DNA of 64,000 nucleotides, from the NCBI GenBank assembly GCA_023412805.1, contig JAEZRM010000072.1, forward strand, positions 17,356-81,355. The letters are read 5' to 3'. The notes beneath the pieces were generated by a model. It did not search any database and was not told the DNA's origin. It worked only from the letters and a program-made list of their open reading frames with translations. Within the stretch, counting starts at the first letter, position 1; every line of letters starts with the position of its first letter. The position numbers and the translations under genes are program-made. Below are positions 9,739 through 18,955 of this stretch, in pieces. This stretch comes from Pseudomonadota bacterium. GTDB lineage: Bacteria > Pseudomonadota > Alphaproteobacteria > Rhizobiales > Hyphomicrobiaceae.

Positions 9739-10371
9739 CTACTGCCTGATCACCGGCGCCCAGTTGCCCTCGCTCGTGATGGGACGAGGTGGGCGATAGG
9801 CGTCGTCGGTCTTTGGCTGCTTCTTCTGGCTCTTGTTCTGGTTCTGCGCCGGTGCCTTTTTCGGGGGGGCGGCCTTCGCGGGCTGCTTTTGGGGCGCGGG
9901 CTTGGTTGCGGGTGCTTTGGCAGCGGGTGCCTTGGGAGCCGCACCCTTCGGCACTGTCGTCACGGCAGCGGCGGCGGCCGGGCGGCCTGGAGCCCTCTGC
10001 GGTAGCGCAATCGAGCTGCCGGTGCCTTCGATGACCGCCTCGCCAGGGCCGGGCAGCTCTTCCTCGCCGCCCTCGATGGTGGTCGGCAGAGTGATGCGCG
10101 CGAGACCACAGCGGAAATTGAGCTGCTCTTCGACCTCAATATAGGTCCCGATGCGCTGGAGGCGTTCGAGCGGCAGATTGGCCCGCGCCCACTCCGGCCC
10201 CCGTGCCATGTCCGCCGTCGCGCCTTCGCTGCGCAAGGTATCGAGTTGAGCCTGCAGATTTTTGCAAACCTCGCCATCGAGCGGCACGGCAGCAACGGGC
10301 GTGATCGCCAAAACCGGAACGGCGAGCATCAGAGCGATCGCCGCCCCAAGGCTCGATGGACGCACAGTCAT
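9739..10371 (-). CDS. Secreted hypothetical protein with Lys/Pro/Ala-rich C-terminal tail
   Basis: A 210-residue protein from the ATG at 10371 (MTVRPSSLGAAIALMLAVPV), which starts a clear signal peptide ending near AVA/PLDGEVC. Residues ~30-100 hold a small domain with two cysteines (EVCKNLQ, NFRCGLAR) and a predicted helix. Residues ~125-195 are a low-complexity Ala/Pro/Lys/Gln run (KAPAAKAPATKPAPQKQPAK), very basic, reminiscent of histone-H1-like or wall-binding tails. I do not recognise the family. It lies between tpiA and secG on the same strand. Periplasmic or cell-surface location is inferred from the signal peptide. Confidence 0.7.
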   Translation of the reverse strand: MTVRPSSLGAAIALMLAVPVLAITPVAAVPLDGEVCKNLQAQLDTLRSEGATADMARGPEWARANLPLERLQRIGTYIEVEEQLNFRCGLARITLPTTIEGGEEELPGPGEAVIEGTGSSIALPQRAPGRPAAAAAVTTVPKGAAPKAPAAKAPATKPAPQKQPAKAAPPKKAPAQNQNKSQKKQPKTDDAYRPPRPITSEGNWAPVIRQ

Positions 10372-10396
10372 TCTCACGTACCCCGCACCTGCAACT

Positions 10397-11149
10397 TCAA
10401 GCGTAGGCGGCAAGAATCCCGAGGAAATCCGCCGCCTTCAGGCTGGCGCCACCGACCAGGGCGCCATTCACGTTCGGGACGCTCATCAGCTCCTTGGCAT
10501 TCGATGCCTTGACCGATCCGCCATAAAGGATGCGCATCCCCTGGCCCTCGCCGCCGAAGCGCGCCGCGAGCGCGGCACGGATCGCGCCATGCACCTCGGC
10601 GACATCCGCCACGGTCGGTGTCAGACCCGTGCCGATGGCCCATACGGGCTCGTAGGCGATGATCGTGTCGGCGGCGCGGCAGCTCTCGGGGAGTGAACCG
10701 GCGAGCTGACGCGCGACCACCGTCAAAGTCTGGCCGGACTGGCGCTCGGCCGCCGTCTCGCCGACGCAGACGATGGCGACGAGCCCCGCACGGTGGGCGG
10801 CTTCGGCCTTGCTCTTCACGAGGGCATCGCTTTCGAGATGGTCGGTGCGGCGCTCCGAGTGGCCAACGATCACGGCGTTTGCGCCCGCGTCCTTCAGCAT
10901 TTCCGCCGCGATATCACCAGTATGCGCGCCGCTGGCCTTGGCGTGGCAGTCCTGTCCGCCGACGGCGATACGCGATCCGGTGAGCGCAGTGGCAAATCCG
11001 GCGACCAGTGTCGCGGGCGGACAGATGAGGACATCGGCGGCTTCGTTCGAGAGGCCTTTCGCCATGGCGTCGGCCTCGGCGAGGGAGGCCGCGAGCCCGT
11101 TCATTTTCCAATTGCCGGCCACGAGCGGCCTGATCGCACTTCCGGTCAT
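10397..11149 (-). CDS. tpiA: Triose-phosphate isomerase
   Basis: A 250-residue enzyme interconverting dihydroxyacetone phosphate and glyceraldehyde 3-phosphate. All three catalytic residues are present: Lys15 in AGNWKMNG, His97 in VIVGHSERR and Glu167 in AYEPVWAIGTG. The phosphate-binding LYGGSVKASN motif is near the C-terminus. The start at 11149 is supported by GAGGAAAAC just upstream; the open frame continues to 11182. It is divergent from the foldase gene, with about 257 bases between them to hold both promoters. Confidence 0.96.
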   Translation of the reverse strand: MTGSAIRPLVAGNWKMNGLAASLAEADAMAKGLSNEAADVLICPPATLVAGFATALTGSRIAVGGQDCHAKASGAHTGDIAAEMLKDAGANAVIVGHSERRTDHLESDALVKSKAEAAHRAGLVAIVCVGETAAERQSGQTLTVVARQLAGSLPESCRAADTIIAYEPVWAIGTGLTPTVADVAEVHGAIRAALAARFGGEGQGMRILYGGSVKASNAKELMSVPNVNGALVGGASLKAADFLGILAAYA

Positions 11150-11406
11150 GTTTTCCTCGCCCTGCCGAACCGCCCTGCGCAATTCTTATGTCGCGCCATG
11201 CCTATCGTGCGGCTCCCGCAGTTTCAACCCTCGGCCGACAGCAGCTTTCGGTGCTCTCACAAGCATTTGAGACGCAACGAAATCCCTGTCCGTTCACAGC
11301 GGGCCACGAGCGGGAATGTGGACGCCCTCGCGCACACGGCCTATATGGACATCAAATCGAGCGCCCGCCGAGCGGCGCCATGCATCAGCAAAGGGTTGAC
11401 GAGAAT

Positions 11407-13305
11407 ATGCTGGAAGCACTGAGACGCGGCGTCAAAGGCATATTCATCCAGGCGCTGATCGGCCTTCTCGTGATAGCCTTTGCCGTGTGGGGCATCGCCG
11501 ACGTCTTCCAGGGACGCGCACAGACCTCGCTCGCGCGGGTCGGGAAGACAGAAATCTCGCAGGATCAGTTCCAGCAGGCGCTGCAGGTCGAGATCAGTGC
11601 ACTAGCGCGTCAGTTCGGTCGCCGCCTCACGATCGATCAGGCGCGCCAGCTCGGCATCGACCAGCGCGTCATCGCGCGCCTCGTCGGCACCGCCGCCATC
11701 GATACGCACGCGCAGGAACTCGGCCTCTATCTGTCGGATGCGACGATTGCCGATGCCATCCGCAATGATCCGGTGTTCCGCGGCGTCGGCGGTCAGTTCG
11801 ATCGCGACGCCTACACCGAGATCCTGCGGCAGAACAATCTTACCGAGGGGCGCTATTTCGCCGAGCGCCGTGCGGAGGAAGTGCGCGAGCAGCTCACCGA
11901 GACGCTCGCCGGCGGCAATGTGCCGCCGGATTATCTCATCCAGACGCTTCACCGTTATCAGGGCGAGACGCGCACCATCGCGCACATGACGCTCGATCCC
12001 GAGGTCGCTGGCAAGGTCGAGGCACCGGACGAGGAAAAGCTCAAGGCGTACTACGAGCAGAACAAGCGCCGCTTCGTTGCGCCTGAGTTTCGGAAAGTCC
12101 CGCTCATCCTGTTGACCGATGCCGAGGTGCGCAAGCAGGTCGCCGTCAGCGACGAGGAGATGAAGGCCCTCTACGAGCGCGAGAAGGACACTTTCGCGAC
12201 GCCGGAGCGCCGGCACATCCAGCAGATCTCGTTCCCCGACCGCGCCGCCGCCGAGAAGGCTCATGCAGCGCTCAAGGCTGCGCCGTCGTTCGAGGAAGGC
12301 CTGAAAGGCCTCGAGCTCAAGGAAAGCGACATCGATCTCGGCTCCCTCGCCAAGTCGGAGATGATCGACGCGGCCATTGCCGACGCCGCTTTCAAGCTCG
12401 AGAAGGGGCAATTCTCCGAGCCGGTGACGGGCACGTTCTCGACGGTGATCGTGCGCGTCGCAGACGTCACCCCCGGCAAGCAAAGCACGTTCGATGAGGT
12501 CAAGGATCAGCTCCGCGACCGCATTGCCGGCGAGCGGGTCAATCGCGAGATGCAGGATCTGCACGACCGCGTCGATGACGCGCGTGCAGGCGGCTCTAGC
12601 CTCATGGAGGTCGCCGAGCGGCTGAAGGTGAATTTCGTCGAGATCGAAGCGACCGACAGACAGGGCATGACGCCCGAGGGCAAGCCGGCACTCGAGCATC
12701 CCGATGCCGCGCGCATTCTCGGCTCGGCCTTCGAGGGCGGCAGCGGCCTCGACCGCGAAGCGATCGAGCTGACGGACGGTGGTTATGCCTGGGTCGACGT
12801 GGCCGGCGTCACGGCCGAGCGCCAGAAGCCATTTGAGGAAGTTCAGGAAGCTGTAAAGATGGCCTGGATAGAAGCCGAGCGCCGCACCGCACTCAACGCG
12901 GCCGGGCAGAAGATCGTGGAGCGTGTCGACAAGGGTGAGGCGCTCGAAGATATCGCCAAGGAACTCGGTCTCGAGGTCAAGCTCGCGCAGCCGGCGACGC
13001 GTAACCAGCAGCCGGATGGTTTGACTCGCGCGGCCGTGCAGCAGGCATTCGCGCTGGGACGCGGTGCCGCCGCGTCTGTCGAGAGTGCCGATGGAAAATC
13101 ACGAACCATCATCGTGGTGCGTGCCATTGTGGATCCGCCCGCCGCGACGCCGGAGCAGATATCGAAATTGCGCCAGGAGCTGTCGCGCCAGCTACAAGGC
13201 GACACGATCAACACCTACGTGGGCGCACTCCAGGAGCGCCTCGGCCATAGCGTGAACCAGACGGTCTACCGCCGCGCCATGGGGCTCGAAACCCAGCAGC
13301 CTTGA
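11407..13305 (+). CDS. PpiD-type membrane-anchored peptidyl-prolyl isomerase/foldase
   Basis: A 632-residue protein. A short cytosolic N-terminus (MLEALRRGVKGIFIQALIGL) leads into one membrane helix (residues ~12-34). A SurA_N-like helical region (~40-200) follows, with a parvulin-like rotamase segment around residues 240-390 and a long periplasmic C-terminal helical region. This is the PpiD/SurA-like topology of proteins that help secreted and outer-membrane proteins fold after leaving the Sec channel. The open frame continues upstream to 11188. I chose the ATG at 11407 because it begins the canonical MLxxLRxGxKG; an ATG at 11380 is the alternative. Confidence 0.88.
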   Translation: MLEALRRGVKGIFIQALIGLLVIAFAVWGIADVFQGRAQTSLARVGKTEISQDQFQQALQVEISALARQFGRRLTIDQARQLGIDQRVIARLVGTAAIDTHAQELGLYLSDATIADAIRNDPVFRGVGGQFDRDAYTEILRQNNLTEGRYFAERRAEEVREQLTETLAGGNVPPDYLIQTLHRYQGETRTIAHMTLDPEVAGKVEAPDEEKLKAYYEQNKRRFVAPEFRKVPLILLTDAEVRKQVAVSDEEMKALYEREKDTFATPERRHIQQISFPDRAAAEKAHAALKAAPSFEEGLKGLELKESDIDLGSLAKSEMIDAAIADAAFKLEKGQFSEPVTGTFSTVIVRVADVTPGKQSTFDEVKDQLRDRIAGERVNREMQDLHDRVDDARAGGSSLMEVAERLKVNFVEIEATDRQGMTPEGKPALEHPDAARILGSAFEGGSGLDREAIELTDGGYAWVDVAGVTAERQKPFEEVQEAVKMAWIEAERRTALNAAGQKIVERVDKGEALEDIAKELGLEVKLAQPATRNQQPDGLTRAAVQQAFALGRGAAASVESADGKSRTIIVVRAIVDPPAATPEQISKLRQELSRQLQGDTINTYVGALQERLGHSVNQTVYRRAMGLETQQP

Positions 13306-13314
13306 GCTGCTGGG
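13292..13314 (+). terminator. Weak stem-loop at the 3' end of the foldase gene
   Basis: The stem CCCAGCAG/CTGCTGGG (13292-13299 with 13307-13314) spans the stop codon. There is no T-run, so it may be a transcript-stabilising stem rather than an intrinsic terminator. The neighbouring gene is convergent, ending at 13336. Confidence 0.35.
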
Positions 13315-13335
13315 GTGCAGCAAGGGTGGTGGTGA

Positions 13336-13680
13336 TCAGATCGAGAAGCTCGTGCCGCAGCCGCACGCGGCGGTGGCTTGGGGGTTCTGGATCTTGAAGG
13401 AAGCGCCGATCAACTCGTCGACGAAGTCGATCTCGGAGCCTTCCATGTAGCCGACCGACATTTCGTCGATCAGCACGACCGCGCCTGCGCGCTCGATGAC
13501 GAGATCATCGGGCTCACGCCCCGAGACGAGATCGAACTTGTACTGGAAGCCTGAGCAGCCACCGCCTTCGACGCTCACGCGCAGAGCTTCGGCGCCGGGC
13601 TCGCCGGCCACGATCTCGGCGATCCGCTGGGCGGCACGCTCGGTCAATCCAACTCGTGGGCGATCCTCGACCATCGTCAT
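13336..13680 (-). CDS. erpA: A-type Fe-S cluster insertion protein (ErpA-like)
   Basis: A 114-residue HesB/IscA/ErpA-family protein. The three conserved cysteines are present: Cys42 in GGGCSGFQYKF and the C-terminal pair Cys106/Cys108 in AACGCGTSFSI. These carry or receive an Fe-S cluster for transfer to apo-enzymes. Assignment to ErpA rather than IscA/SufA rests on its stand-alone position next to dgt, an order I recall as typical in alphaproteobacteria, so the symbol is less certain than the family. ATG codons at 13680 and 13674 are both possible. Confidence 0.88.
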   Translation of the reverse strand: MTMVEDRPRVGLTERAAQRIAEIVAGEPGAEALRVSVEGGGCSGFQYKFDLVSGREPDDLVIERAGAVVLIDEMSVGYMEGSEIDFVDELIGASFKIQNPQATAACGCGTSFSI

Positions 13681-13857
13681 AAAGGGGCTCCTCGCGCGTT
13701 CCTGGAAGCCGGGATATCAACCGGACTCGACGCGGATACTTGATAAGTAAATAGGAATTGCCTCCGCGATGTCAAACGGCGGCTGTCGTTCTATCATAGA
13801 GCGAATCGAGCGGCAGCCATGCATCGGGCCGGCTGACCGGAGAGCCAGGGGCCGCAG

Positions 13858-15141
13858 GTGGATAAGGGCGACATTCGCGAGCAGGCAGGGTCGGCAGGGG
13901 GCACGAACCCCCGCCGTCCGGGCGCGCGCCCCGTCGCAGCCTGGGCCCTTGATGCGAGCCAGAGCCGTGGCCGGGCCGCAATCGAGCCGCCCTGTACATA
14001 CCGGACGCCCTTTCAGCGTGACCGCGATCGCATTGTGCACGCGACCGCCTTCCGGCGTCTCACATACAAGACGCAGGTCTTTCTCCATCACGAAGGCGAT
14101 CATTTCCGCACGCGCCTGACCCACTCGCTCGAAGTCGCGCAGATCGCGCGCTCGATGGCCCGGCAACTCGAACTGGACGAGGATCTGGCCGAGGCCCTGT
14201 CGCTTGCGCACGACGTGGGACACCCGCCCTTTGGTCATGCGGGCGAGCGGGCCCTGGATGCCGCCATGCGCGACTGGGGCGGGTTCGATCACAACGCGCA
14301 CAGCCTGCGCATGGTCACGACGCTCGAGCGCCGCTACGCGCATTTCGACGGGCTCAACTTGACGTTCGAAGCGCTTGAAGGCCTCGCCAAGCACAATGGC
14401 CCCGTCATCGGACCGCACGCGCCGCCGAACGCCGCCGGGCGCAATCGCGAGCTTCTCGATCTCATCGGTGCGCTGGGGCTCACGCGGGCCCTAGAGCTGG
14501 ATCGCTTCGCGCCGGCCGAGGCGCAGGTTGCCGCCATCGCCGACGATATCGCCTATACGAACCACGACATTGACGATGCGCTCCGTGCCGGTCTCATCAG
14601 TCTTGCTGACCTGGAAGCGGCACCCATGGCGGGCCCTTTCGTCAAGGCCGCGCGCTCGGTGCTCGACGGCACGACGCTTGCGCGCAGCGAAATCGATCGT
14701 GACCGCCGCCTCTTCTACGAAGTGAACCGGCGCATGATTACGGTCATGGTCGATGAGGTCGTGAAGGAGACACGCGCACGCATTGCGGGGCTCGGGATCA
14801 CCAGTGCCGACGGCATCCGCAATGCCGGCATCTCCGTCGTGGCTTTCCCGGACGATCAGCGGGCCGCGCTCGATGCTCTGAAGAAATTCCTGTTCGATCG
14901 CGTCTACCGGGCCCCGCGGGTCATGCGCGTCATGCACAAGGCCGAGCAGGTGGTCGCGGCCCTCTTCGATCGCTACATGACGAGCCCTGGCGACCTGCCT
15001 GGTGGGCGCGGGGAAAGAATTCTGGGCCTCGATCCGGCCGGACGGGCCCGCCGCGTGGCCGACTTCATCGCCGGGATGACGGACCGCTTCGCGCTCGCCG
15101 AATATGCGCGTCTGTTTGACGACACCATTGATTTGCATTAG
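13858..15141 (+). CDS. Deoxyguanosinetriphosphate triphosphohydrolase-like protein
   Basis: A 427-residue HD-superfamily enzyme. The metal ligands are visible: His89 in RTRLTHSLEVAQ, His118-Asp119 in LSLAHDVGHPPFGH, and a distal Asp in IADDIAYTNHDIDDA. FQRDRDRIVHATAFRRL is typical of dNTPase-like proteins, which split dNTPs into nucleoside and triphosphate. The GTG start at 13858 has AGGGG seven bases upstream. The first ~35 residues are longer than usual, so a downstream start is possible. argS follows 72 bases later in the same direction. Confidence 0.9.
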   Translation: MDKGDIREQAGSAGGTNPRRPGARPVAAWALDASQSRGRAAIEPPCTYRTPFQRDRDRIVHATAFRRLTYKTQVFLHHEGDHFRTRLTHSLEVAQIARSMARQLELDEDLAEALSLAHDVGHPPFGHAGERALDAAMRDWGGFDHNAHSLRMVTTLERRYAHFDGLNLTFEALEGLAKHNGPVIGPHAPPNAAGRNRELLDLIGALGLTRALELDRFAPAEAQVAAIADDIAYTNHDIDDALRAGLISLADLEAAPMAGPFVKAARSVLDGTTLARSEIDRDRRLFYEVNRRMITVMVDEVVKETRARIAGLGITSADGIRNAGISVVAFPDDQRAALDALKKFLFDRVYRAPRVMRVMHKAEQVVAALFDRYMTSPGDLPGGRGERILGLDPAGRARRVADFIAGMTDRFALAEYARLFDDTIDLH

Positions 15142-15213
15142 CTGCCGCCATGCTATGACGCGGGCAGAAGGCGCCTGCCGAAGCCCGGGCGTCGCCCCAT
15201 CCGAGGAATCATC

Positions 15214-16980
15214 ATGACCGTGCTCGCCGAGGTCGAGGCGCAGATCGCCGACGCATTGAAGAGGCTGCAGCAGGCGGGCCGCCTGCCGGCCGCGCTTGCG
15301 CTTGGCGCCGTCGAGGTGGAGCCGACCAAGGATCCGCGCCACGGCGATCTCGCAACGAACGCCGCCATGGTGCTGGCGAAGCCCGCGCGCATGAAGCCGC
15401 GCGACATTGCCGATGCGCTCGTCGGCGAGCTTTCGGGCCTGCCCGGCTATGTGAAGGTCGAGGTGGCCGGACCGGGCTTCGTGAATATCTCACTTGCGCC
15501 CGAACGCTGGCAGTCGGTGGTGAGGGACGTGCGCGCGGCGGGTGCTCGCTACGGCGCGTCGAACATGGGCAAGGGCGAGAAGCTGCTCATCGAGTACGTG
15601 TCGGCGAACCCCACAGGTCCGATGCACGTCGGGCATGGGCGTGGCGCCGTGTTCGGCGACTCGCTCGCGAACCTGCTCGACTTTGCGGGCTATGCGGTCA
15701 CGCGCGAATACTACGTCAATGATGCGGGTGCGCAGGTGGACGTGCTCGCACGCTCGGCTTTCCTGCGCTACCGCGAGGCGCTCGGCCAGGACATCGGGGA
15801 GATTCCGGCCGGTCTCTATCCGGGCGACTACCTGAAGCCTGTCGGTGCCGCGCTCGCCAAGGAGCACGGCGACGCGCTGCTCAGGAAGGCGAACGACGAG
15901 AGCGCCTGGCTGCCGGTCGTGCGCGCCAAGGCCATCGAGATGATGCTCGTCATGATCAAGGAGGATCTGGCGGCGCTCGACATCCGTCACGAGGTGTTTT
16001 TCTCCGAGCGCGCCATGACCGAAGGCGGCAAGGACGACATCGCGGCGACCATTGCGGAGCTGAGAGCAAAAGGTCTCGTGTTCGAGGGGCGTCTCGAAAA
16101 GCCCAAGGGCCACGACGACGACGAGTGGGAAGATCGCGAGCAGACGCTCTTCAAGGCGACGGACTTCGGCGACGATGTCGACCGCGCGCTCATGAAGTCG
16201 GATGGCAGCTACACCTATTTCGCCGGCGACATGGCCTACCACCATGACAAGCTGGCGCGCGGGTACCGGCATCTGATCAACGTGTTCGGCGCCGATCACA
16301 CCGGGTACATCAAGCGCATGAAGGCGGCGGTCGCGGCTCTCTCGGGCGGCGACGCCGATCTCGATATCAAGGTCTGCCAGCTCGTTAAGCTGCTTCGCGG
16401 CGGCGAGCCGGTGAAGATGTCGAAGCGTGCCGGCACGTTCGTCACGCTGCGCGAGGTCGTCGACGAGGTCGGCAGCGATCCGATCCGCTTCATGATGCTC
16501 TATCGCAAAAACGATGCGGCGCTCGACTTCGATCTGGCGAAGGTCGTCGAGAAGTCGAAGGACAATCCCGTGTTCTATGTGCAGTACGCGCACGCGCGGG
16601 CCTATTCGATCTTTCGCAATGCGGCGGAGGCGTTCCCGAACCTCGGCCCGACCGACCCCGATGTGACGGGCGCCGACATGTCCCTGCTGACCGACGACGG
16701 CGAACTCGATCTGCTGCGGCGGCTCGCTCTTTTTCCGCGCACGGCAGAAGGCGCGGCACGGGCGCACGAACCGCATCGCATAGCCTTCTATCTCTCTGAT
16801 TTGGCGTCCGCATTTCACGCGCAATGGACGCGAGGCAATGATTCGCCACATTTAAGATTTATCCAGGCGAATGACCGGAAGCTGACCGCTGCGCGCCTTG
16901 CTCTCGTGGGGGCTTGTTCACAGGTAATCGCGACTGGGCTAGCCATCCTCGGGGTGCACGCTCCGACCGAAATGCGCTAG
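15214..16980 (+). CDS. argS: Arginyl-tRNA synthetase
   Basis: A 588-residue class I aminoacyl-tRNA synthetase. It has the N-terminal Arg-tRNA synthetase domain (residues ~5-95), the HIGH-type motif HVGH (138-141) in SANPTGPMHVGHGRG, a VKMSKRAGTF signature, and the C-terminal DALR anticodon-binding domain. Length is normal. It charges tRNA-Arg in the cytosol. The gene sits between dgt and the SPOR-domain gene, the conserved alphaproteobacterial order. Confidence 0.97.
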   Translation: MTVLAEVEAQIADALKRLQQAGRLPAALALGAVEVEPTKDPRHGDLATNAAMVLAKPARMKPRDIADALVGELSGLPGYVKVEVAGPGFVNISLAPERWQSVVRDVRAAGARYGASNMGKGEKLLIEYVSANPTGPMHVGHGRGAVFGDSLANLLDFAGYAVTREYYVNDAGAQVDVLARSAFLRYREALGQDIGEIPAGLYPGDYLKPVGAALAKEHGDALLRKANDESAWLPVVRAKAIEMMLVMIKEDLAALDIRHEVFFSERAMTEGGKDDIAATIAELRAKGLVFEGRLEKPKGHDDDEWEDREQTLFKATDFGDDVDRALMKSDGSYTYFAGDMAYHHDKLARGYRHLINVFGADHTGYIKRMKAAVAALSGGDADLDIKVCQLVKLLRGGEPVKMSKRAGTFVTLREVVDEVGSDPIRFMMLYRKNDAALDFDLAKVVEKSKDNPVFYVQYAHARAYSIFRNAAEAFPNLGPTDPDVTGADMSLLTDDGELDLLRRLALFPRTAEGAARAHEPHRIAFYLSDLASAFHAQWTRGNDSPHLRFIQANDRKLTAARLALVGACSQVIATGLAILGVHAPTEMR

Positions 16981-17087
16981 CCTGCGATTCGACGAGATGA
17001 ATCGCGGTTTACGCGGCAGGAATTAGAGCGGGTTGATCGACGCGCGGGCAGCTCCGGCACAGCGGGAAACCTGAAGGGGGTATCTCG

Positions 17088-18671
17088 ATGGCACGGCAGA
17101 ACAATATGCTTCCTAAGGGCGCAGGTGCGCACCTGAGGTCGCCGAACGCCGCGCATGATCCGGCTCAACCTGCGCAGGGCTACGACAGCGCTTATCCGCA
17201 TCAGCACGACGAGCACGACGGGGGTGCGCCCGCATCGCGGGACATCTTCAGCGCGCTCAGGCCCGACGCCAGTCTCGCCTCGCGCTTCGAGCCGTTCGCG
17301 CCACCTCCGGGCCGTGCTCAGCCGCAGAGTGCCTATGGGCGCCCGCCGTTCGGTGAGCCCGAAGAGCAGCCCTATGCGGCGCCGTCCTTCGGCAACCAGG
17401 GCCACCATCATCAAGGGCACCAAGGGCATCACGATCCCCACCACGATCCTTATGGGCGTCCTCTGCCGGGCGGCTTCCCCTCCCAGGGCGGATACGCAGG
17501 CGCGCCCGGTGCCGAACACGATGCCGGCTACTACGGTCAGCAGCAGCATGGTTATGCCCCGCAGCAGCAGGATCACTACGGCCACGACGATGGCTATGCC
17601 TACGACGATCCCTATCGGCCCGGTGGCGCGGATCCCTACGCGGCCGTGCAGCCCGGTGCACAAGGACATCCCGACGACGCCTACTACGAGGACGACTACG
17701 CCGAGGAGCCCGAACCCACACGCCGGGGCCCGCGCGCCATTGTCGTGGTCGGTGCCTTGGTCGGCGCGATCGTGCTCGGTGGTGGCCTCGCCTACGGCTA
17801 CAAGGCCATGACCGGTGGCGGCGGTTCGAGCGGCAAGCTGCCGATCCTGCGCGCCGACAGCGCGCCTGCCAAGGCACAGCCGACCGAGCCCGGTGGCAAG
17901 CAGATCGCCCACACGGACAAGAAATTCCTGAACCGCCTCACCGAGGACCGCAACGGGCCGCGCCCTGTGCCCGTCTCCATCCAGCCGCCGGCGCCTGAGC
18001 GCGAGTCGGCCGACGGTCCTCGCCGTGTCCCGACCCTTGTCGTCAATCGCGACGGAACGATTGGCACCAGTGGCGAGGCACCGCCAGCAGCCAGACCGCC
18101 GTCGAGTGGCGTGCCGGGCTTGCTTGTCGACGGTCTGTCGCCGCGCACGCCACCGCCACAGCGCGAATTTGCGCCCCCGGCGCCGCCGCCGCGTGCTGCC
18201 ATGCCGGTCGAAGCACCACCGCCCGCGGCGCCGCCTAGGCGCGTCGCTGCGGCTCCGGCTGCATCAGCGATCGAGGCGCCGCCGCTTGCGCCCGCGCCTG
18301 CAGTAGCGGCTCCGCCGCCGCGCGTCGATGTCGAGCCGAGGCGACCTGTGCCGACGCAGAAGCAGGCAGCACGGACGCCGCCACCAGCAGCCGCGACGTC
18401 TGCACCCAGTGCAACGGCAGCGGGCTATGTTGCGGTTCTGGCCTCCCGGCAAACGCATATGGATGCGCTGAAGTCTCTGGCGGATATCCAGCAGAGGTAC
18501 GCTGGCGTTCTTCAGGGGCGTGCTGCCGATGTCCGCGAGGCCAATCTCGGCGAGAAGGGTGTCTGGTTCAGGGCTGTCGTCGGCCCGCCCGGCTCTCGTC
18601 AGGCAGCGAGCACTGTCTGCAGCGAGCTCAAGTCACAGGGCTACGGTTCTTGCTGGGTCGCGCCTTACTGA
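17088..18671 (+). CDS. SPOR-domain membrane protein, septal peptidoglycan-binding
   Basis: A 527-residue bitopic protein. Residues 1-212 are cytosolic and strikingly rich in His, Gln, Tyr, Gly and Pro (the stretch around GHHHQGHQGHHDPHHDPYGR, residues ~105-124). One membrane helix spans ~217-238. A long Pro/Ala-rich periplasmic linker leads to a C-terminal SPOR domain (~445-527) ending GSCWVAPY. SPOR domains bind glycan strands stripped of peptides at division sites. ATG follows a GAAGGGGG Shine-Dalgarno-like run. The position between argS and nagZ agrees with a role in cell-wall processes. Confidence 0.88.
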   Translation: MARQNNMLPKGAGAHLRSPNAAHDPAQPAQGYDSAYPHQHDEHDGGAPASRDIFSALRPDASLASRFEPFAPPPGRAQPQSAYGRPPFGEPEEQPYAAPSFGNQGHHHQGHQGHHDPHHDPYGRPLPGGFPSQGGYAGAPGAEHDAGYYGQQQHGYAPQQQDHYGHDDGYAYDDPYRPGGADPYAAVQPGAQGHPDDAYYEDDYAEEPEPTRRGPRAIVVVGALVGAIVLGGGLAYGYKAMTGGGGSSGKLPILRADSAPAKAQPTEPGGKQIAHTDKKFLNRLTEDRNGPRPVPVSIQPPAPERESADGPRRVPTLVVNRDGTIGTSGEAPPAARPPSSGVPGLLVDGLSPRTPPPQREFAPPAPPPRAAMPVEAPPPAAPPRRVAAAPAASAIEAPPLAPAPAVAAPPPRVDVEPRRPVPTQKQAARTPPPAAATSAPSATAAGYVAVLASRQTHMDALKSLADIQQRYAGVLQGRAADVREANLGEKGVWFRAVVGPPGSRQAASTVCSELKSQGYGSCWVAPY

Positions 18672-18672
18672 T

Positions 18673-18940
18673 ACTTGCCGCGGGCTGCTGGGAAAGGGTG
18701 CTTCGCAACACTCCGTAGTGCTATGCTCGCGACGGCCATGCGAACCGGTGGGCTTCGGTGCGATGAACTTCTCCGCGCTTTCCCGCAAGCCTCTACACGT
18801 CATAAAAGACCGGGGTTTCGGGGGTGTCCGTCGCGTCGAAGACACGCGCTTTCAGCGCGATGCGGGGTTGACGGGGCGGCAGCCCCTCTCGCGCCAACGG
18901 CGCGACCATGAAGCCCCCTCGCGCCGAAGGCGCGAAGATG
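18673..18940. repeat. Mosaic of intergenic repeat units between the SPOR gene and nagZ
   Basis: This holds the ACTTGCCGCGGGCTGCTGG unit (18673-18691) and its continuation to ~18709, a reverse-oriented copy of the CATAAAAG...GGGGGTGTCC element (18801-18829), the palindrome CGCGCTTTCAGCGCG (18845-18859), and two CTCGCGCC(A/G)AAGGCGCGA-type palindromes (~18893-18907 and ~18919-18936). An open frame reading through it into nagZ is not credible as coding. Confidence 0.75.
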
Positions 18941-18955
18941 AATCCAGGAGTTCTC

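Noticed and set aside
18908..18955. Upstream ATG at 18908 for nagZ
   Set aside because: It would translate intergenic palindromes; the ATG at 18956 has a perfect AGGAG.
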